Notes under the pieces: model-generated | What the model saw: the letters and a program-made list of their open reading frames with translations, nothing else | The model's database searches: none | What the model was told of the DNA's origin: nothing | Translations under genes and position numbers: made by a program | DNA from: Arthrobacter pigmenti | GTDB lineage: Bacteria > Actinomycetota > Actinomycetes > Actinomycetales > Micrococcaceae | NCBI RefSeq assembly: GCF_011927905.1 | Contig: NZ_JAATJL010000001.1 | Location: 1,922,001 to 1,986,000, forward strand | Length of the DNA stretch: 64,000 bases | Direction: 5' to 3' | Shown: piece after piece, positions 1 to 8,765 of the stretch | Numbering within the stretch: position 1 is the stretch's first letter | How the letters are laid out: the number at the start of each line of letters is the position of its first letter

Positions 1-966
1 CACATCACCGATGACACCCTGATGACAACGGCGCTGGTCGACGTATACGCCACTGTTCGAGATCATCTGGACGCCCACGCCATAGCTGAACACCTGGTTC
101 CTCTGCTCATCGGGGAGAAGCGGTGGATTCCTGAACTGGAATCCGAGGCGCTGCTTCTCCACCGGGTCTTCCTCGCGGAGAAATGGCTCGTGGCCCGCTT
201 GCATTATGGCCACATCGATCCCCGAGAGGCTGGGGTTGGCAACATCGTCAACTGTGGGGCGACGATGTACGCGGCACCCATTGGGATAGCAAATGCCGGG
301 TCTCCTGAGGCTGCCTATGCTGAGGCAATTGACGCCGCAGGCGCTCACCAATCCAGCTATGGAAGGGAAGCCGCGGGCGTGTTCGCGGCTACTGTGGCGG
401 AGGCAATGCGCCCAGGTTCCACCGCAGACTCGGTGATTGATGTCGCCCTGCAGGTTGCTAAAGATGGGACGCGGGAGGCGATTGCCGCCGTCGTCGACCG
501 TGCCCGCACTGTCGACGGCTGGGAGGACGCGATCCACGCACTCCGCGACGCTGTCCGGCCGTTCGACACGGTCGGTGAGAACTATCGTTCGCCGGCACGG
601 GACGCGAGGATTCCCAGCCGAACCAAGTCGATCGAGGAGTTGCCGGTGGCGCTGGGCATGCTGATCGCCGCGGACGGCGGGTACCGCGAAGCTGTGCTCG
701 GTGCCGTCAACTACGGGAGGGACTCCGATTCGATTGCGGTCATGGCCGGCTCGCTTGCTGGTGCGCTTACCGGACGGGACGGTGTGCCCGCGGAGTGGCG
801 TGAGGCCGTTGCGACGGCGAGCAGGTTCGACATCGAAGCCAGCGGCTTTACGATGGCGGCAGTCGCCAGGGAGATCTGGGGCAAGGACGAGGCTCGGCAG
901 GCAGCGCGCCGGGCTGCGCTCACCGATCTCGGTGTGCAGCAGGAACCTGCTGGAGTGATGCGGTGA
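1..966 (+). CDS. ADP-ribosylglycohydrolase family protein (5' partial)
   Basis: The reading frame is open from base 1 and already reads ITDDTLMTTAL before the first ATG at 22. TDDTxM is the first metal-binding motif of ADP-ribosylglycohydrolases (DraG/ARH fold), so the true start lies upstream of the window and ATG 22 is internal. The second metal motif is GRDSDSIAVMAGSLAGAL near the C-terminus, which places the binuclear Mg site in the usual position. Family members hydrolyse N- or O-ribosyl bonds of ADP-ribosylated substrates, but operon members in actinobacteria often act on unknown small ribosides. The stop overlaps the next start by 4 nt (GTGA), so the two are translationally coupled. 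The substrate cannot be read from the sequence. Confidence 0.85.
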   Translation, partial: HITDDTLMTTALVDVYATVRDHLDAHAIAEHLVPLLIGEKRWIPELESEALLLHRVFLAEKWLVARLHYGHIDPREAGVGNIVNCGATMYAAPIGIANAGSPEAAYAEAIDAAGAHQSSYGREAAGVFAATVAEAMRPGSTADSVIDVALQVAKDGTREAIAAVVDRARTVDGWEDAIHALRDAVRPFDTVGENYRSPARDARIPSRTKSIEELPVALGMLIAADGGYREAVLGAVNYGRDSDSIAVMAGSLAGALTGRDGVPAEWREAVATASRFDIEASGFTMAAVAREIWGKDEARQAARRAALTDLGVQQEPAGVMR

Positions 967-2348
967 CCTTCCGCTTGACCTGGACACAGCCAGAGGATCT
1001 CGTTCCGCACGGGCTACGGGCGGCTGAAGACGAAGGACGGCACACTTCCCGAATCCGCGAACGCTGGCTGGCTGCGGGTGGCTCCGTGGAGCCGCCAGTA
1101 TCGGGCGCCTCCGATGCCCCCGCATCCGCCAACCTGCGATCGCTGGCCCGGGATTTGCTTGACGAGTTGGACACCCTGCCCGTGTCTGGGCACCTTTCCG
1201 ACACGGAGCCGGAGATTCCAGTCCTCGCCAGCCCGGTCGCAGCAGCGAGCACGACGGCGGTGCGCGACCGGGTGCGCGGAGCCTGGCTTGGCCGGGCGGC
1301 CGGGTGTCTGCTCGGCAAACCTGTGGAGAAGATTCCCCGCGAGGGCATCCGACGTATTGCGCAGTCCACCGGAAACTGGCCGATCAGCTCCTACTTCACC
1401 GCTTGCGGACTGGATCCCGCGGTTGGCGAGCAGTATCCGTGGAACCGGCGGAGCCGGGGCACCAGCCTGCTGGAAAACATTGCCGGAATGCCCGAGGACG
1501 ATGACCTCAACTTCCCCCTCATCGCCCTCACCATTCTTGAACAACACGGGACCGGTTTCACCACCGACCACGTTGCGAAGGCGTGGCTGGACAACCTTCC
1601 AGGCGGCAGGGTCTTCACCGCTGAGCGGATCGCCTACCGGAACCTCCTGGACGGCTACGCTCCGCTGGACGCAGGAGGGCACCGGAACCCGTTCCGGGAA
1701 TGGATCGGTGCGCAGATCCGCGCGGACGTATACGGCTGGGTTCTGCCCGGACGACCCGAAGAAGCAGCAGAATTGGCGCGGCAGGATGCAATGCTCAGCC
1801 ATCGCCGTAGCGGAGTCTATGGGGCCATGTTCGTGGCGGCTGCGGCATCAGCCTCGCTCACCGCAGACGGCGTCGACGACGTCCTGGTCGCCGGGCTCTC
1901 CGTAGTGCCCCCGCAAAGCCGGTACCGTCACGCCATCGAGGTGGGAGCTGAGCTCGGCAGGAGCGGTCAGGACACCGAAACAGCCCTCGACGCGCTACAC
2001 AGCGAGTTTGGCCACTTCCACTGGGTCCACTCCCTGAACAATTCGGCACTGCTCGCGTTCGCTCTTACCCGGAGCTCACGCTCCCACACGGAAGGAGACT
2101 TCGCCCAGGCAATCACGACCGCTGTCACCGGCGGTTGGGACACGGACTCAACAGCTGCCACTGTTGGGTCGCTCTGTGGAGGCCTGCTCGGCGCGGAGGC
2201 GCTGCCCTCCAGCTGGACTAATCCCCTACAGGACAGGCTTGCATCCAGTGTCCCGGGCTTCGATGGAATTTCGTTCGATGAGCTAACTGACAGGACCGTG
2301 CGCCTGCAAGAGAAATTCGGCATGAAAAGTGAGGACGGAGCGGAGTGA
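963..2348 (+). CDS. ADP-ribosylglycohydrolase family protein, longer paralogue
   Basis: 461 aa with a GTG start that overlaps the preceding stop. The first 90 or so residues are an extra N-terminal stretch not typical of the family. The hydrolase fold then starts at VRDRVRGAWLGRAAGCLLGKP, the usual opening of ADP-ribosylglycohydrolases. Metal-binding acids appear in MPEDDDLNFPL (the counterpart of TDDT) and in GGWDTDSTAATVGS. The Thr of TDDT is replaced by Glu-Asp, so substrate preference may differ from the upstream paralogue. Two such enzymes next to a ribokinase suggest successive or alternative release of ribose-containing moieties. It ends inside the start codon of the kinase gene (GTGA overlap). 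Confidence 0.85.
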   Translation: MTFRLTWTQPEDLVPHGLRAAEDEGRHTSRIRERWLAAGGSVEPPVSGASDAPASANLRSLARDLLDELDTLPVSGHLSDTEPEIPVLASPVAAASTTAVRDRVRGAWLGRAAGCLLGKPVEKIPREGIRRIAQSTGNWPISSYFTACGLDPAVGEQYPWNRRSRGTSLLENIAGMPEDDDLNFPLIALTILEQHGTGFTTDHVAKAWLDNLPGGRVFTAERIAYRNLLDGYAPLDAGGHRNPFREWIGAQIRADVYGWVLPGRPEEAAELARQDAMLSHRRSGVYGAMFVAAAASASLTADGVDDVLVAGLSVVPPQSRYRHAIEVGAELGRSGQDTETALDALHSEFGHFHWVHSLNNSALLAFALTRSSRSHTEGDFAQAITTAVTGGWDTDSTAATVGSLCGGLLGAEALPSSWTNPLQDRLASSVPGFDGISFDELTDRTVRLQEKFGMKSEDGAE

Positions 2349-3265
2349 GCGTCGTCGTCGTAGGAAGCGCCAACCTGGATTTCGTGTACCACGTTGACCG
2401 CATTCCCGCACCAGGGGAAACCTTATTGGCAGCGCGTTCAGCGCAGTACCCGGGCGGGAAAGGCAATAACCAGGCGATCGCGGCAGCCAGGGCGGGCGCC
2501 CAAACATCCTTCATCGGTTCCCTCGGCAATGACGCCAGCGCGGCAATTCTGAGGCGTGAGCTGAAACTTGCGACCGTCAAGGCTCATCTTCGGACGCAGG
2601 ACGGCCCTACCGGCACCGCCCTCGTCACGCTGGATGGCGCCGGTACCAACACCATCATCGTGAATGCGGGGGCTAACGGTGATTTCGCCGACCTGACGTC
2701 GGCTGAACTGGATGCCATTCGGATTGCTGACGTGTTGCTGATGCAACTGGAAATCCCGATGGAGACCGTACTGGACGCTGCACGGGCGGGTCATGAGGCC
2801 GGCTGTACCGTGATCCTCAATGCCGCCCCGGTCCGGGAGCTTCCGGCGCAGCTATTGCCGGAACTGGACGTGCTGATCGTCAACGAACATGAGGCACTGA
2901 TCCTGGCCGGCCTCGCCGACACAACCGTCAGGTCCGCCCCAAACCACGCTGCGCTTGAACTCCTGCGGAGTGTGCCGGCCGTCGTTGTAACTCTTGGTGA
3001 AAATGGGCTTCTGGTTGCACGCCGGGGCGCCGAAACCGTGCACTTACCAGCGTTTGCCGCACGCGCCATCGACACCACTGGAGCTGGTGACACCTTCTGC
3101 GGTGCTTTTGCGGCAGCTCTTTCCGAGGGAACCGACGTCCTACACGCAGCGCGATTCGCTGCCTGCGCAGCTGCCTTATCCGTGCAAAGGGAAGGCGCAG
3201 TGCCTTCCATACCTGACCGAGCAGAGATTGAGAGCCATCTTCATCGCCATGAATCAACTGACTGA
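2345..3265 (+). CDS. Ribokinase-like PfkB-family carbohydrate kinase
   Basis: 306 aa, normal length for ribokinase. The N-terminal PfkB signature is visible as YPGGKGNNQAIAAARAGA, and the C-terminal ATP/anion-hole signature as DTTGAGDTFCGAFAAAL, whose Asp is the catalytic base. The enzyme is expected to phosphorylate a pentose or nucleoside-type sugar on its primary hydroxyl in the cytosol. GTG start with a 4-nt overlap with the upstream hydrolase. A kinase directly behind two glycohydrolases that release ribose derivatives fits a salvage or catabolic step making ribose 5-phosphate. That link is inferred from gene order; deoxyribose, adenosine or another PfkB substrate is also possible. Confidence 0.85.
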   Translation: MSVVVVGSANLDFVYHVDRIPAPGETLLAARSAQYPGGKGNNQAIAAARAGAQTSFIGSLGNDASAAILRRELKLATVKAHLRTQDGPTGTALVTLDGAGTNTIIVNAGANGDFADLTSAELDAIRIADVLLMQLEIPMETVLDAARAGHEAGCTVILNAAPVRELPAQLLPELDVLIVNEHEALILAGLADTTVRSAPNHAALELLRSVPAVVVTLGENGLLVARRGAETVHLPAFAARAIDTTGAGDTFCGAFAAALSEGTDVLHAARFAACAAALSVQREGAVPSIPDRAEIESHLHRHESTD

Positions 3266-5249
3266 TCCTGACGAAGCCGCCACCAATTCCTTCGATCCGT
3301 TGGTGGCGCGGCCGATTGATTTGCCCACTCAGCTTCCCCTGGGCGGACCAATCGATCCGGCGATCGGCGACATCGCCAAGATCTTCGCGGCTCCGGATGA
3401 CCCGGCAGAGTGGCCACAGTGGCGGGCCGCGCTGATGCAGTGGCGAGTTGAAGCCCGTGAGCGGCTGCACTATCAGGGAGGTCGTTACGACGACGACCGG
3501 TTGCGCTGGGCGGCCCACTGCTACAACGTGGCGTTGGCGTGGTTGTGGGATGAACGGCTCTTCGATCACAGCACTCAGCGGTTCACTGTGCAGTCTTACC
3601 TGGAAGGGTGTTCTACATACGGTCGAGTCAACGGCGTTGTGCTCTGGCACGCCTACCCGGTAATCGGGATCGACGACCGAAACCAGTTCGACTTCTACCG
3701 CCTTGTTCCCGGCGTGCAGGAAGTCGTCTCCGAGTTCCAAGCTGCAGGTGTGCGGGTATTCATAAACTACAACCCGTGGGACACCGGCACCCGCCGTGCG
3801 GACGGCGATGACCCTGCGGAACTGGCTGCGCTGGTTGAGGAGTTGGGGGTGGACGGTGTCTTCCTCGACACCATGAAGGAAGGCGGCACCGAACTGATCG
3901 CCGCACTTGCCGAGAAGGGGCAGGTACTTGAGGGAGAATCGCGGATTCAATTGAGCCGGGTCGAGGACCACCAGCTGAGCTGGGCGCAGTGGTTCGCCGA
4001 TTCGGCTGCCCCTGGAGTGCTGCGCGCCCACTGGTACGAACAGCGCCACATGATGCACTCGACCCGCCGGTGGAACCGGGACCACAGTGCCGAGCTGCAG
4101 ACCAGTTTCATGAACGGCACAGGCATGCTGATATGGGATACCGTCTTTGGCGTCTGGGTTGGATGGAACCAGCGCGATCGGGCCACCTTGCGGGCAATGT
4201 CGCGGATTCAGAAGGTTCTTGGCCCGGTGTTTTCGGAGGGCGAGTGGACGCCGCTGGTCGATGCAGTTCCGGAAGCCATTGCCGCTGGCGTGTATGTTTC
4301 GCGGTTCGAACGCGGGCGGGAGGTGCTCTGGACAGTCATCAACCGGGCGCAGGCGCCTTACTCCGGCCAGGTACTCACCGCGGATGCCTTGGAGGACCGG
4401 AGGGTGGTTGATCTGCTCGGCCGGGGTTCCACGGAGGCCGGGATCGTGACCATCCCTGCCCGCGGCATCGCGGCACTTTACGCGCACGACGGCGCCGCTC
4501 CTGACTGGCTCGACTCCTTTCTCTCGTATGCGGAGACCAACGCAGGCGACCTCACCGCTGACGACGCATTCGAGCAATTACCCCAGCGCCGGGTTGATCC
4601 TCCAGCCTCCGGCAACCCGCCGTCGTCGGACGCTGTGGCCCTGACTGAGGGCATCCACAAGCTCACGGTCGAGTACCGACGGCGCGAGACCGGCCTGTAC
4701 TTCGACGCACCATACGTGGAGGAATGGAAGCCTCTGCCTCCCCGGCTGCACGACGACCGGCAGGAAACCTTCAGCGTCACCATCGGCCGTGTGGCGGTTG
4801 CCGCCACTGAGGTAACGCGTGCGGAATTCGCCCGGTTCGTAACCGAGACCGGGTATCAGCCCTTACATCAAAATCGCTTCATGGATTGGGATGACCAGCA
4901 CGACGACGCTCCCGCGACCTATGTTGGGCTCACCGACGCCCGCGCGTACGCACGGTGGGCCGGCGCACGGCTCCCAACCGAGCACGAGTGGCAACTGGCA
5001 TCCACGGAAAGCAGTTTCGCCCGGCTGAAGCCGTGGGTCTGGAACTGGACCGAAAGCGAGCATACGGACACTGTGACGAGGTTCGTCATCCTCAAGGGCG
5101 GCAGCGACTACGCGCCGGAGGGTTCGGACTGGTATTTCGACGGCGGCCGACGGTCGGGGGCATTCTCGGCGAAGTTACTGCTTGCCGGTGCAGGGATGGA
5201 ACGCAGCCCATTCATCGGCTTCCGACTTGCCTGGGATGGTCCGCGATGA
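3249..5249 (+). CDS. Barrel-type hydrolase domain fused to FGE/SUMF1-like domain
   Basis: About 666 aa from ATG 3249, which lies 17 nt inside the kinase gene. The frame stays open further upstream, but only inside the kinase CDS. The first two thirds look like a glycosidase-type (beta/alpha)8 barrel: VRVFINYNPWDTGTRR followed by LGVDGVFLDTMKEG has the strand-Asp pattern of such enzymes. The last 170 or so residues match the formylglycine-generating/SUMF1 fold (VAATEVTRAEFARFVTETGY, GARLPTEHEWQLA, FILKGGSDY-like, FIGFRLAWD). No cysteine occurs in this C-terminal domain, so it cannot be a canonical FGE and is more likely a binding or scaffold domain. The stop overlaps the next ATG (ATGA). Function is not established. 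Confidence 0.7.
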   Translation: MNQLTDPDEAATNSFDPLVARPIDLPTQLPLGGPIDPAIGDIAKIFAAPDDPAEWPQWRAALMQWRVEARERLHYQGGRYDDDRLRWAAHCYNVALAWLWDERLFDHSTQRFTVQSYLEGCSTYGRVNGVVLWHAYPVIGIDDRNQFDFYRLVPGVQEVVSEFQAAGVRVFINYNPWDTGTRRADGDDPAELAALVEELGVDGVFLDTMKEGGTELIAALAEKGQVLEGESRIQLSRVEDHQLSWAQWFADSAAPGVLRAHWYEQRHMMHSTRRWNRDHSAELQTSFMNGTGMLIWDTVFGVWVGWNQRDRATLRAMSRIQKVLGPVFSEGEWTPLVDAVPEAIAAGVYVSRFERGREVLWTVINRAQAPYSGQVLTADALEDRRVVDLLGRGSTEAGIVTIPARGIAALYAHDGAAPDWLDSFLSYAETNAGDLTADDAFEQLPQRRVDPPASGNPPSSDAVALTEGIHKLTVEYRRRETGLYFDAPYVEEWKPLPPRLHDDRQETFSVTIGRVAVAATEVTRAEFARFVTETGYQPLHQNRFMDWDDQHDDAPATYVGLTDARAYARWAGARLPTEHEWQLASTESSFARLKPWVWNWTESEHTDTVTRFVILKGGSDYAPEGSDWYFDGGRRSGAFSAKLLLAGAGMERSPFIGFRLAWDGPR

Positions 5250-6445
5250 GCCGTTCCCCTGCCGGACCGCTGACGGACATCCGGGTGCTGGATGTCTCCA
5301 CTCTGTTCGCCGGTCCGCTGGCGGCAACGTTCCTGGGGGACTTCGGAGCCGACGTCATCAAGGTGGAACATCCCACCAAGCCGGACGCGGCCCGAGGACA
5401 CGGTCCCGCCAGGGAGGGTGTGAACCTCTGGTGGAAAACGCTGGGACGGAACAAGCGTGCGGTGACGCTGAACCTCGGGACGGACCAGGGTGCTGAGCTA
5501 CTGCTGAGGCTCGTAGCCGAAGCGGACGTTCTGATCGAGAACTTTCGGCCAGGGACGCTGGAACGGTGGAATCTGGCTCCCGAGCGGCTGCATGAAGTAA
5601 ATCCTCGTCTGGTCATCGCCCGTGTGACCGCGTTCGGCCAGTTCGGACCGTATGCTGCCCGGCCGGGGTTCGGCTCACTTGCCGAGGCAATGAGCGGTTT
5701 CGCGGCTCTGACCGGGGAATCGGACGGACCGCCGACGCTGCCTCCATTCGGACTGGCCGACGGAATCGCCGCCCTTGCCACGAGCTACGCGGTGATGGTG
5801 GGGCTTCACAATGCGTCCCGGTCCGGTGAGGGCCAGGTGGTCGATATGGCGATCATCGAGCCGATCCTCATGCTGCTGGGCGGGCAGATCACAGCCTATG
5901 ACCAATTAGGGCACATCCAACCGCGGGTGGGTAACCGTTCGGTCAACAATGCGCCGCGAAACGTGTACCGCACCGGGGACGGCGAATGGGTTGCCGTTTC
6001 CACCAGTTCGCAGTCCATCGCCGAGCGGGTGTTACATCTGGTGGGCCGAAGCGACCTCACCGAACAATCCTGGTTCGGATCAGGCCACACCCGTGCCCAG
6101 CATGCGGATGAGCTCGACGACGCCGTCGCCTCCTGGATCGGCCAGCGTCCCACCGCGGTGGTATTGGCCGAGTTTGAACGCGCGCATGCGGCCGTTGCGC
6201 CCGTGTATGACGTCCAAGGGGTAATGACCGACCCACAGTATGCCGCGCTCGGGACCGTTCAGCGTGTTGAGGATGATCAGTTGGGTGAGATCAAGATGCA
6301 GAACGTTCTCTTCCGGATGAGCGGGACGCCGGGCAGCATCCGGTGGCCTGGCCGCTCTCACGGTCAGGACACCGACGCCGTACTCAAGGAAATCGGCGTT
6401 ACCGCTGAACAGCTGGCGGCACTGCGGGAACGAGGTGTTGTGTGA
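5246..6445 (+). CDS. Class III (CaiB/BaiF) CoA-transferase
   Basis: 399 aa from ATG 5246, which overlaps the stop of the fusion gene. The opening LTDIRVLDVSTLFAGPLAATFLGD, the GADVIKVEHP stretch and ENFRPGTLERW are diagnostic of class III CoA-transferases. The catalytic Asp should be the one in FGLADGIAAL. These enzymes move CoA from an acyl-CoA donor to a carboxylic acid. The following gene encodes a CitE-like lyase, so the pair could activate and then cleave a hydroxy-acid such as a citramalate- or malate-like compound. That pathway is inference from adjacency. The enzyme is cytosolic with no signal sequence. Confidence 0.9.
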   Translation: MSRSPAGPLTDIRVLDVSTLFAGPLAATFLGDFGADVIKVEHPTKPDAARGHGPAREGVNLWWKTLGRNKRAVTLNLGTDQGAELLLRLVAEADVLIENFRPGTLERWNLAPERLHEVNPRLVIARVTAFGQFGPYAARPGFGSLAEAMSGFAALTGESDGPPTLPPFGLADGIAALATSYAVMVGLHNASRSGEGQVVDMAIIEPILMLLGGQITAYDQLGHIQPRVGNRSVNNAPRNVYRTGDGEWVAVSTSSQSIAERVLHLVGRSDLTEQSWFGSGHTRAQHADELDDAVASWIGQRPTAVVLAEFERAHAAVAPVYDVQGVMTDPQYAALGTVQRVEDDQLGEIKMQNVLFRMSGTPGSIRWPGRSHGQDTDAVLKEIGVTAEQLAALRERGVV

Positions 6446-7248
6446 CTTTGTTGACCGCGCTTTATGTTCCGGGGAACCGTCCCGATCGGTTCGGTAAAGC
6501 GGTGGGCGCCGGCGCGGACATGGTCATCCTTGATCTGGAGGACTCTGTGCCCCGGGCAGACAAGACTTCGGCGAGGGCCGCCGTCGTGCGGTGGCTCGAA
6601 AGCCGCCATCCAACGGACCGCGACCCTGTGTTCCAGATTCGGATCAATCCTGGTGACGCCGCTGATCTTGAGGCTGTTGCGGACTTGCCTCCAACCGTGG
6701 AACTGCGCCTACCCAAGGCCACCCAGCCCGATGACATGGACGCTATTCGTGGGCGAGCAGTCACCGCGTTACTGGAGAATGCGCTCGGCGTGGAGAATGC
6801 ATTCGCGATTGCAAGGCACCCGGCGGTGACGCGGGTGGCACTGGGAGAATCCGATCTCGCGAGCGAGCTGGGAAGCGACAGCGACGCGGTGCTCGATTTC
6901 GCCCGCCTTCGGTTGGTTTTCGCTGCTAGGGCGGCCGGGATTGAAGCGCCGATGATGTCGGTGTATCCGCGGATACAGGATGCGGAAGGGCTGCTGCGGG
7001 ACACCGTTCACGGGCTCACGCTCGGAATGGTGGGGCGAACGGCCGTGCATCCAACGCAGTTGGCTATCATTCGTGAGGCCCACCGTCCTTCCACAGACGA
7101 GCTGAGCTGGGCTGAGTCGGTCCAGATTGCGATGGCGACCGACGGGGTGAGAACCCTGCCGGACGGTTCGATGGTCGATCCGGCGATGATCGGCCGTGCC
7201 GAACAGATCCTGGTACGGCATCGGGCAATCCCGCCGGAGGACTCCTAG
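6442..7248 (+). CDS. CitE-like HpcH/HpaI aldolase/citrate lyase family protein
   Basis: 268 aa, GTG start with a 4-nt overlap (GTGA). VILDLEDSVPRADKTSAR, the acid-binding LLENALGVENAFAIA and the metal ligand stretch LGESDLASELGSD are CitE/malyl-CoA-lyase hallmarks. Family members cleave 3-hydroxy-acyl-CoA thioesters to acetyl-CoA plus a keto acid with Mg. No citrate lyase alpha or gamma subunit gene is nearby, so this is a stand-alone CitE-like lyase acting on a CoA thioester, not part of a citrate lyase complex. It is the last gene of the operon; the next gene is on the opposite strand 24 nt away. Confidence 0.87.
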   Translation: MTLLTALYVPGNRPDRFGKAVGAGADMVILDLEDSVPRADKTSARAAVVRWLESRHPTDRDPVFQIRINPGDAADLEAVADLPPTVELRLPKATQPDDMDAIRGRAVTALLENALGVENAFAIARHPAVTRVALGESDLASELGSDSDAVLDFARLRLVFAARAAGIEAPMMSVYPRIQDAEGLLRDTVHGLTLGMVGRTAVHPTQLAIIREAHRPSTDELSWAESVQIAMATDGVRTLPDGSMVDPAMIGRAEQILVRHRAIPPEDS

Positions 7249-7272
7249 CACAATGCCTGCGGGGCTCGAAAC

Positions 7273-7707
7273 CTAAGTCAGCGACTGCAGCTTCTGCTTC
7301 AATCCGTTGAGCGCAGGATCCCGCAGGGAGTTGAACGCCGGTTTCAGGAACGGCTGCAAAATCTTTGCCGGTCCCTTCACAGCGAACTCCGCCGTGTACG
7401 TCACTTCGCAGCCCGTCCCGTCGGGCTTGACATCGATCGAGTCGAACGCCGTGACGCTCTTGTTCTCGCCACGGAGCTTGATGTGGTTGCCCTCGAGCTC
7501 GATAACCTCGTACTCGATCGGGTTCCGCTTGCCCCTGAACTCGGCCTCAGCGTGGTATCGGTGCCCCACTGCGACCGGGCCCTGGGAACGTTTCTCCACC
7601 ACGGGCGTACCCGGATCCCATTCGCTCGTGTGCTCGAATTGCGAGAGGTAGGCGAAAGCGCGCTCGGGTGACAGGTCGGACTTCACTGAACCACTTACCG
7701 TAATCAT
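7273..7707 (-). CDS. SRPBCC family (polyketide cyclase/START-like) protein
   Basis: 144 aa. MITVSGSVKSDLSPERAFAY, the pattern WDPGTPVVEK and the C-terminal amphipathic helix ending LKQKLQSL are typical of the SRPBCC helix-grip fold, which forms a hydrophobic ligand pocket. No catalytic role can be assigned; many such proteins in actinobacteria are uncharacterised lipid or polyketide binders. It converges with the catabolic operon. The start codon follows a TAGGCT box by 6 nt, suggesting a leaderless mRNA. Confidence 0.75.
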   Translation of the reverse strand: MITVSGSVKSDLSPERAFAYLSQFEHTSEWDPGTPVVEKRSQGPVAVGHRYHAEAEFRGKRNPIEYEVIELEGNHIKLRGENKSVTAFDSIDVKPDGTGCEVTYTAEFAVKGPAKILQPFLKPAFNSLRDPALNGLKQKLQSLT

Positions 7708-7713
7708 TTAGTC

Positions 7714-7719
7714 AGCCTA
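7714..7719 (-). promoter_or_regulatory. -10 box of putative leaderless promoter (SRPBCC gene)
   Basis: TAGGCT read on the minus strand, separated from the ATG at 7707 by 6 nt. This fits the TANNNT-N6-start arrangement of leaderless actinobacterial genes seen repeatedly in this window. No purine-rich ribosome site lies in the gap. Confidence 0.5.
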
Positions 7720-7752
7720 CTGATCATCACGCGCGAGCGCACCCATCGATGG

Positions 7753-8745
7753 TCAGGGAGTCGGGGCTGTTCCCGTGGATCCGCGCACAATGAACTCCGG
7801 GCGGAACATGGTGGACGCAGGGCCGTCGTCGTCGGCCACTCCCTGAATCGCAGCGGCGACGATCGCCCGCTCATCCCACCCGAAGGTGCTCAACTGCGGG
7901 CTCACGAGCGGCGCAAGTTCGCTGTCGTCGAATCCCAGGATCGACACGTCACCCGGAATGGAAATGCCGAGCGACTGCGCAGCGCTGTAAGCGCCAAAGG
8001 CAAGGGAATCGCCCAGGCAGAGCAGCGCCGTCGGACGCCGGGAACGGGTCAGAAGAGCAGATGCTGCCTCCGATGCCCCGGCCACCGAAGACCTCGAGGA
8101 TTCCACCGCCACACTGAGCCCCATTTCCGCACCGAGCTTCTCAACCAGCAGCTGGGCCGGCCTGCCCGGCGTGGAAGGCAGCGACGGCACCAGCAGCCCA
8201 ATCAAGCGATGCCCGGCCTCCGCGAGATGCCCAAGCGCGGTTCCGATTCCGTACTCGTTGTCGAACAGCACACACCTGGCATCCGGCCGCAGCGTGAGCG
8301 CGTCACCGATCGAGATCAGGCGAATGCGTTCCGGAACCTCCACCCAGTACTCGGCTGACGGGTCCACCGGAAGCACGATAGCGGCGTCCAGCCGCTGTGC
8401 AGCCAGCGAGGCGAGGACTTCGCTTTCACGCTTCGGCGAGGTGTCGACGTCGATAATTGCCGAGAACATGCCGCGCTCGTGCAGCGCCTGGGACAGCATC
8501 ATCGCGAGTCCCTGCCGCCACAGATCACCCAGGGAGCCGAGGATCGCCACGTTCCCCGTACGGCCGCCCGCAAGTGCGCGGGCAACCGGGTCCGCGGACC
8601 AGCCCAGCTCATCTGCGATGGCACGAACGCGCGCAACTGTCTTCTCCGAGCCGCGCAGACCGCGCAGTGCGTAGGACGTGGCCGCCTTCGACAGGCCTGC
8701 GGCCTGGGCGACATCGCGGAGGGTGGGCCGCTTGGGCTCCGTCAT
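7753..8745 (-). CDS. LacI-family transcriptional regulator
   Basis: 330 aa, standard LacI length. The N-terminal helix-turn-helix is TLRDVAQAAGLSKAATSYALRG, followed by a hinge helix (ADPVARALAGGRTG) and a periplasmic-binding-protein-like sensor domain with GFDDSELAPLVSPQLSTFG near the end. It should bind a palindromic operator and release it on sugar binding. It lies 20 nt after ddl on the same strand and converges with the catabolic operon at 1-7248, so it is a candidate but unproven regulator of that operon. An uncommon feature is Ala in place of the more usual Val or Thr in the SxxTVS-type recognition helix (SKAATSYAL). Confidence 0.88.
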   Translation of the reverse strand: MTEPKRPTLRDVAQAAGLSKAATSYALRGLRGSEKTVARVRAIADELGWSADPVARALAGGRTGNVAILGSLGDLWRQGLAMMLSQALHERGMFSAIIDVDTSPKRESEVLASLAAQRLDAAIVLPVDPSAEYWVEVPERIRLISIGDALTLRPDARCVLFDNEYGIGTALGHLAEAGHRLIGLLVPSLPSTPGRPAQLLVEKLGAEMGLSVAVESSRSSVAGASEAASALLTRSRRPTALLCLGDSLAFGAYSAAQSLGISIPGDVSILGFDDSELAPLVSPQLSTFGWDERAIVAAAIQGVADDDGPASTMFRPEFIVRGSTGTAPTP

Positions 8746-8765
8746 CGGGAAGTCACGAGCCGTAC

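Noticed and set aside
2928..4577. 549-codon minus-strand frame across kinase and fusion gene
   Set aside because: Antisense shadow across two coupled plus-strand genes.
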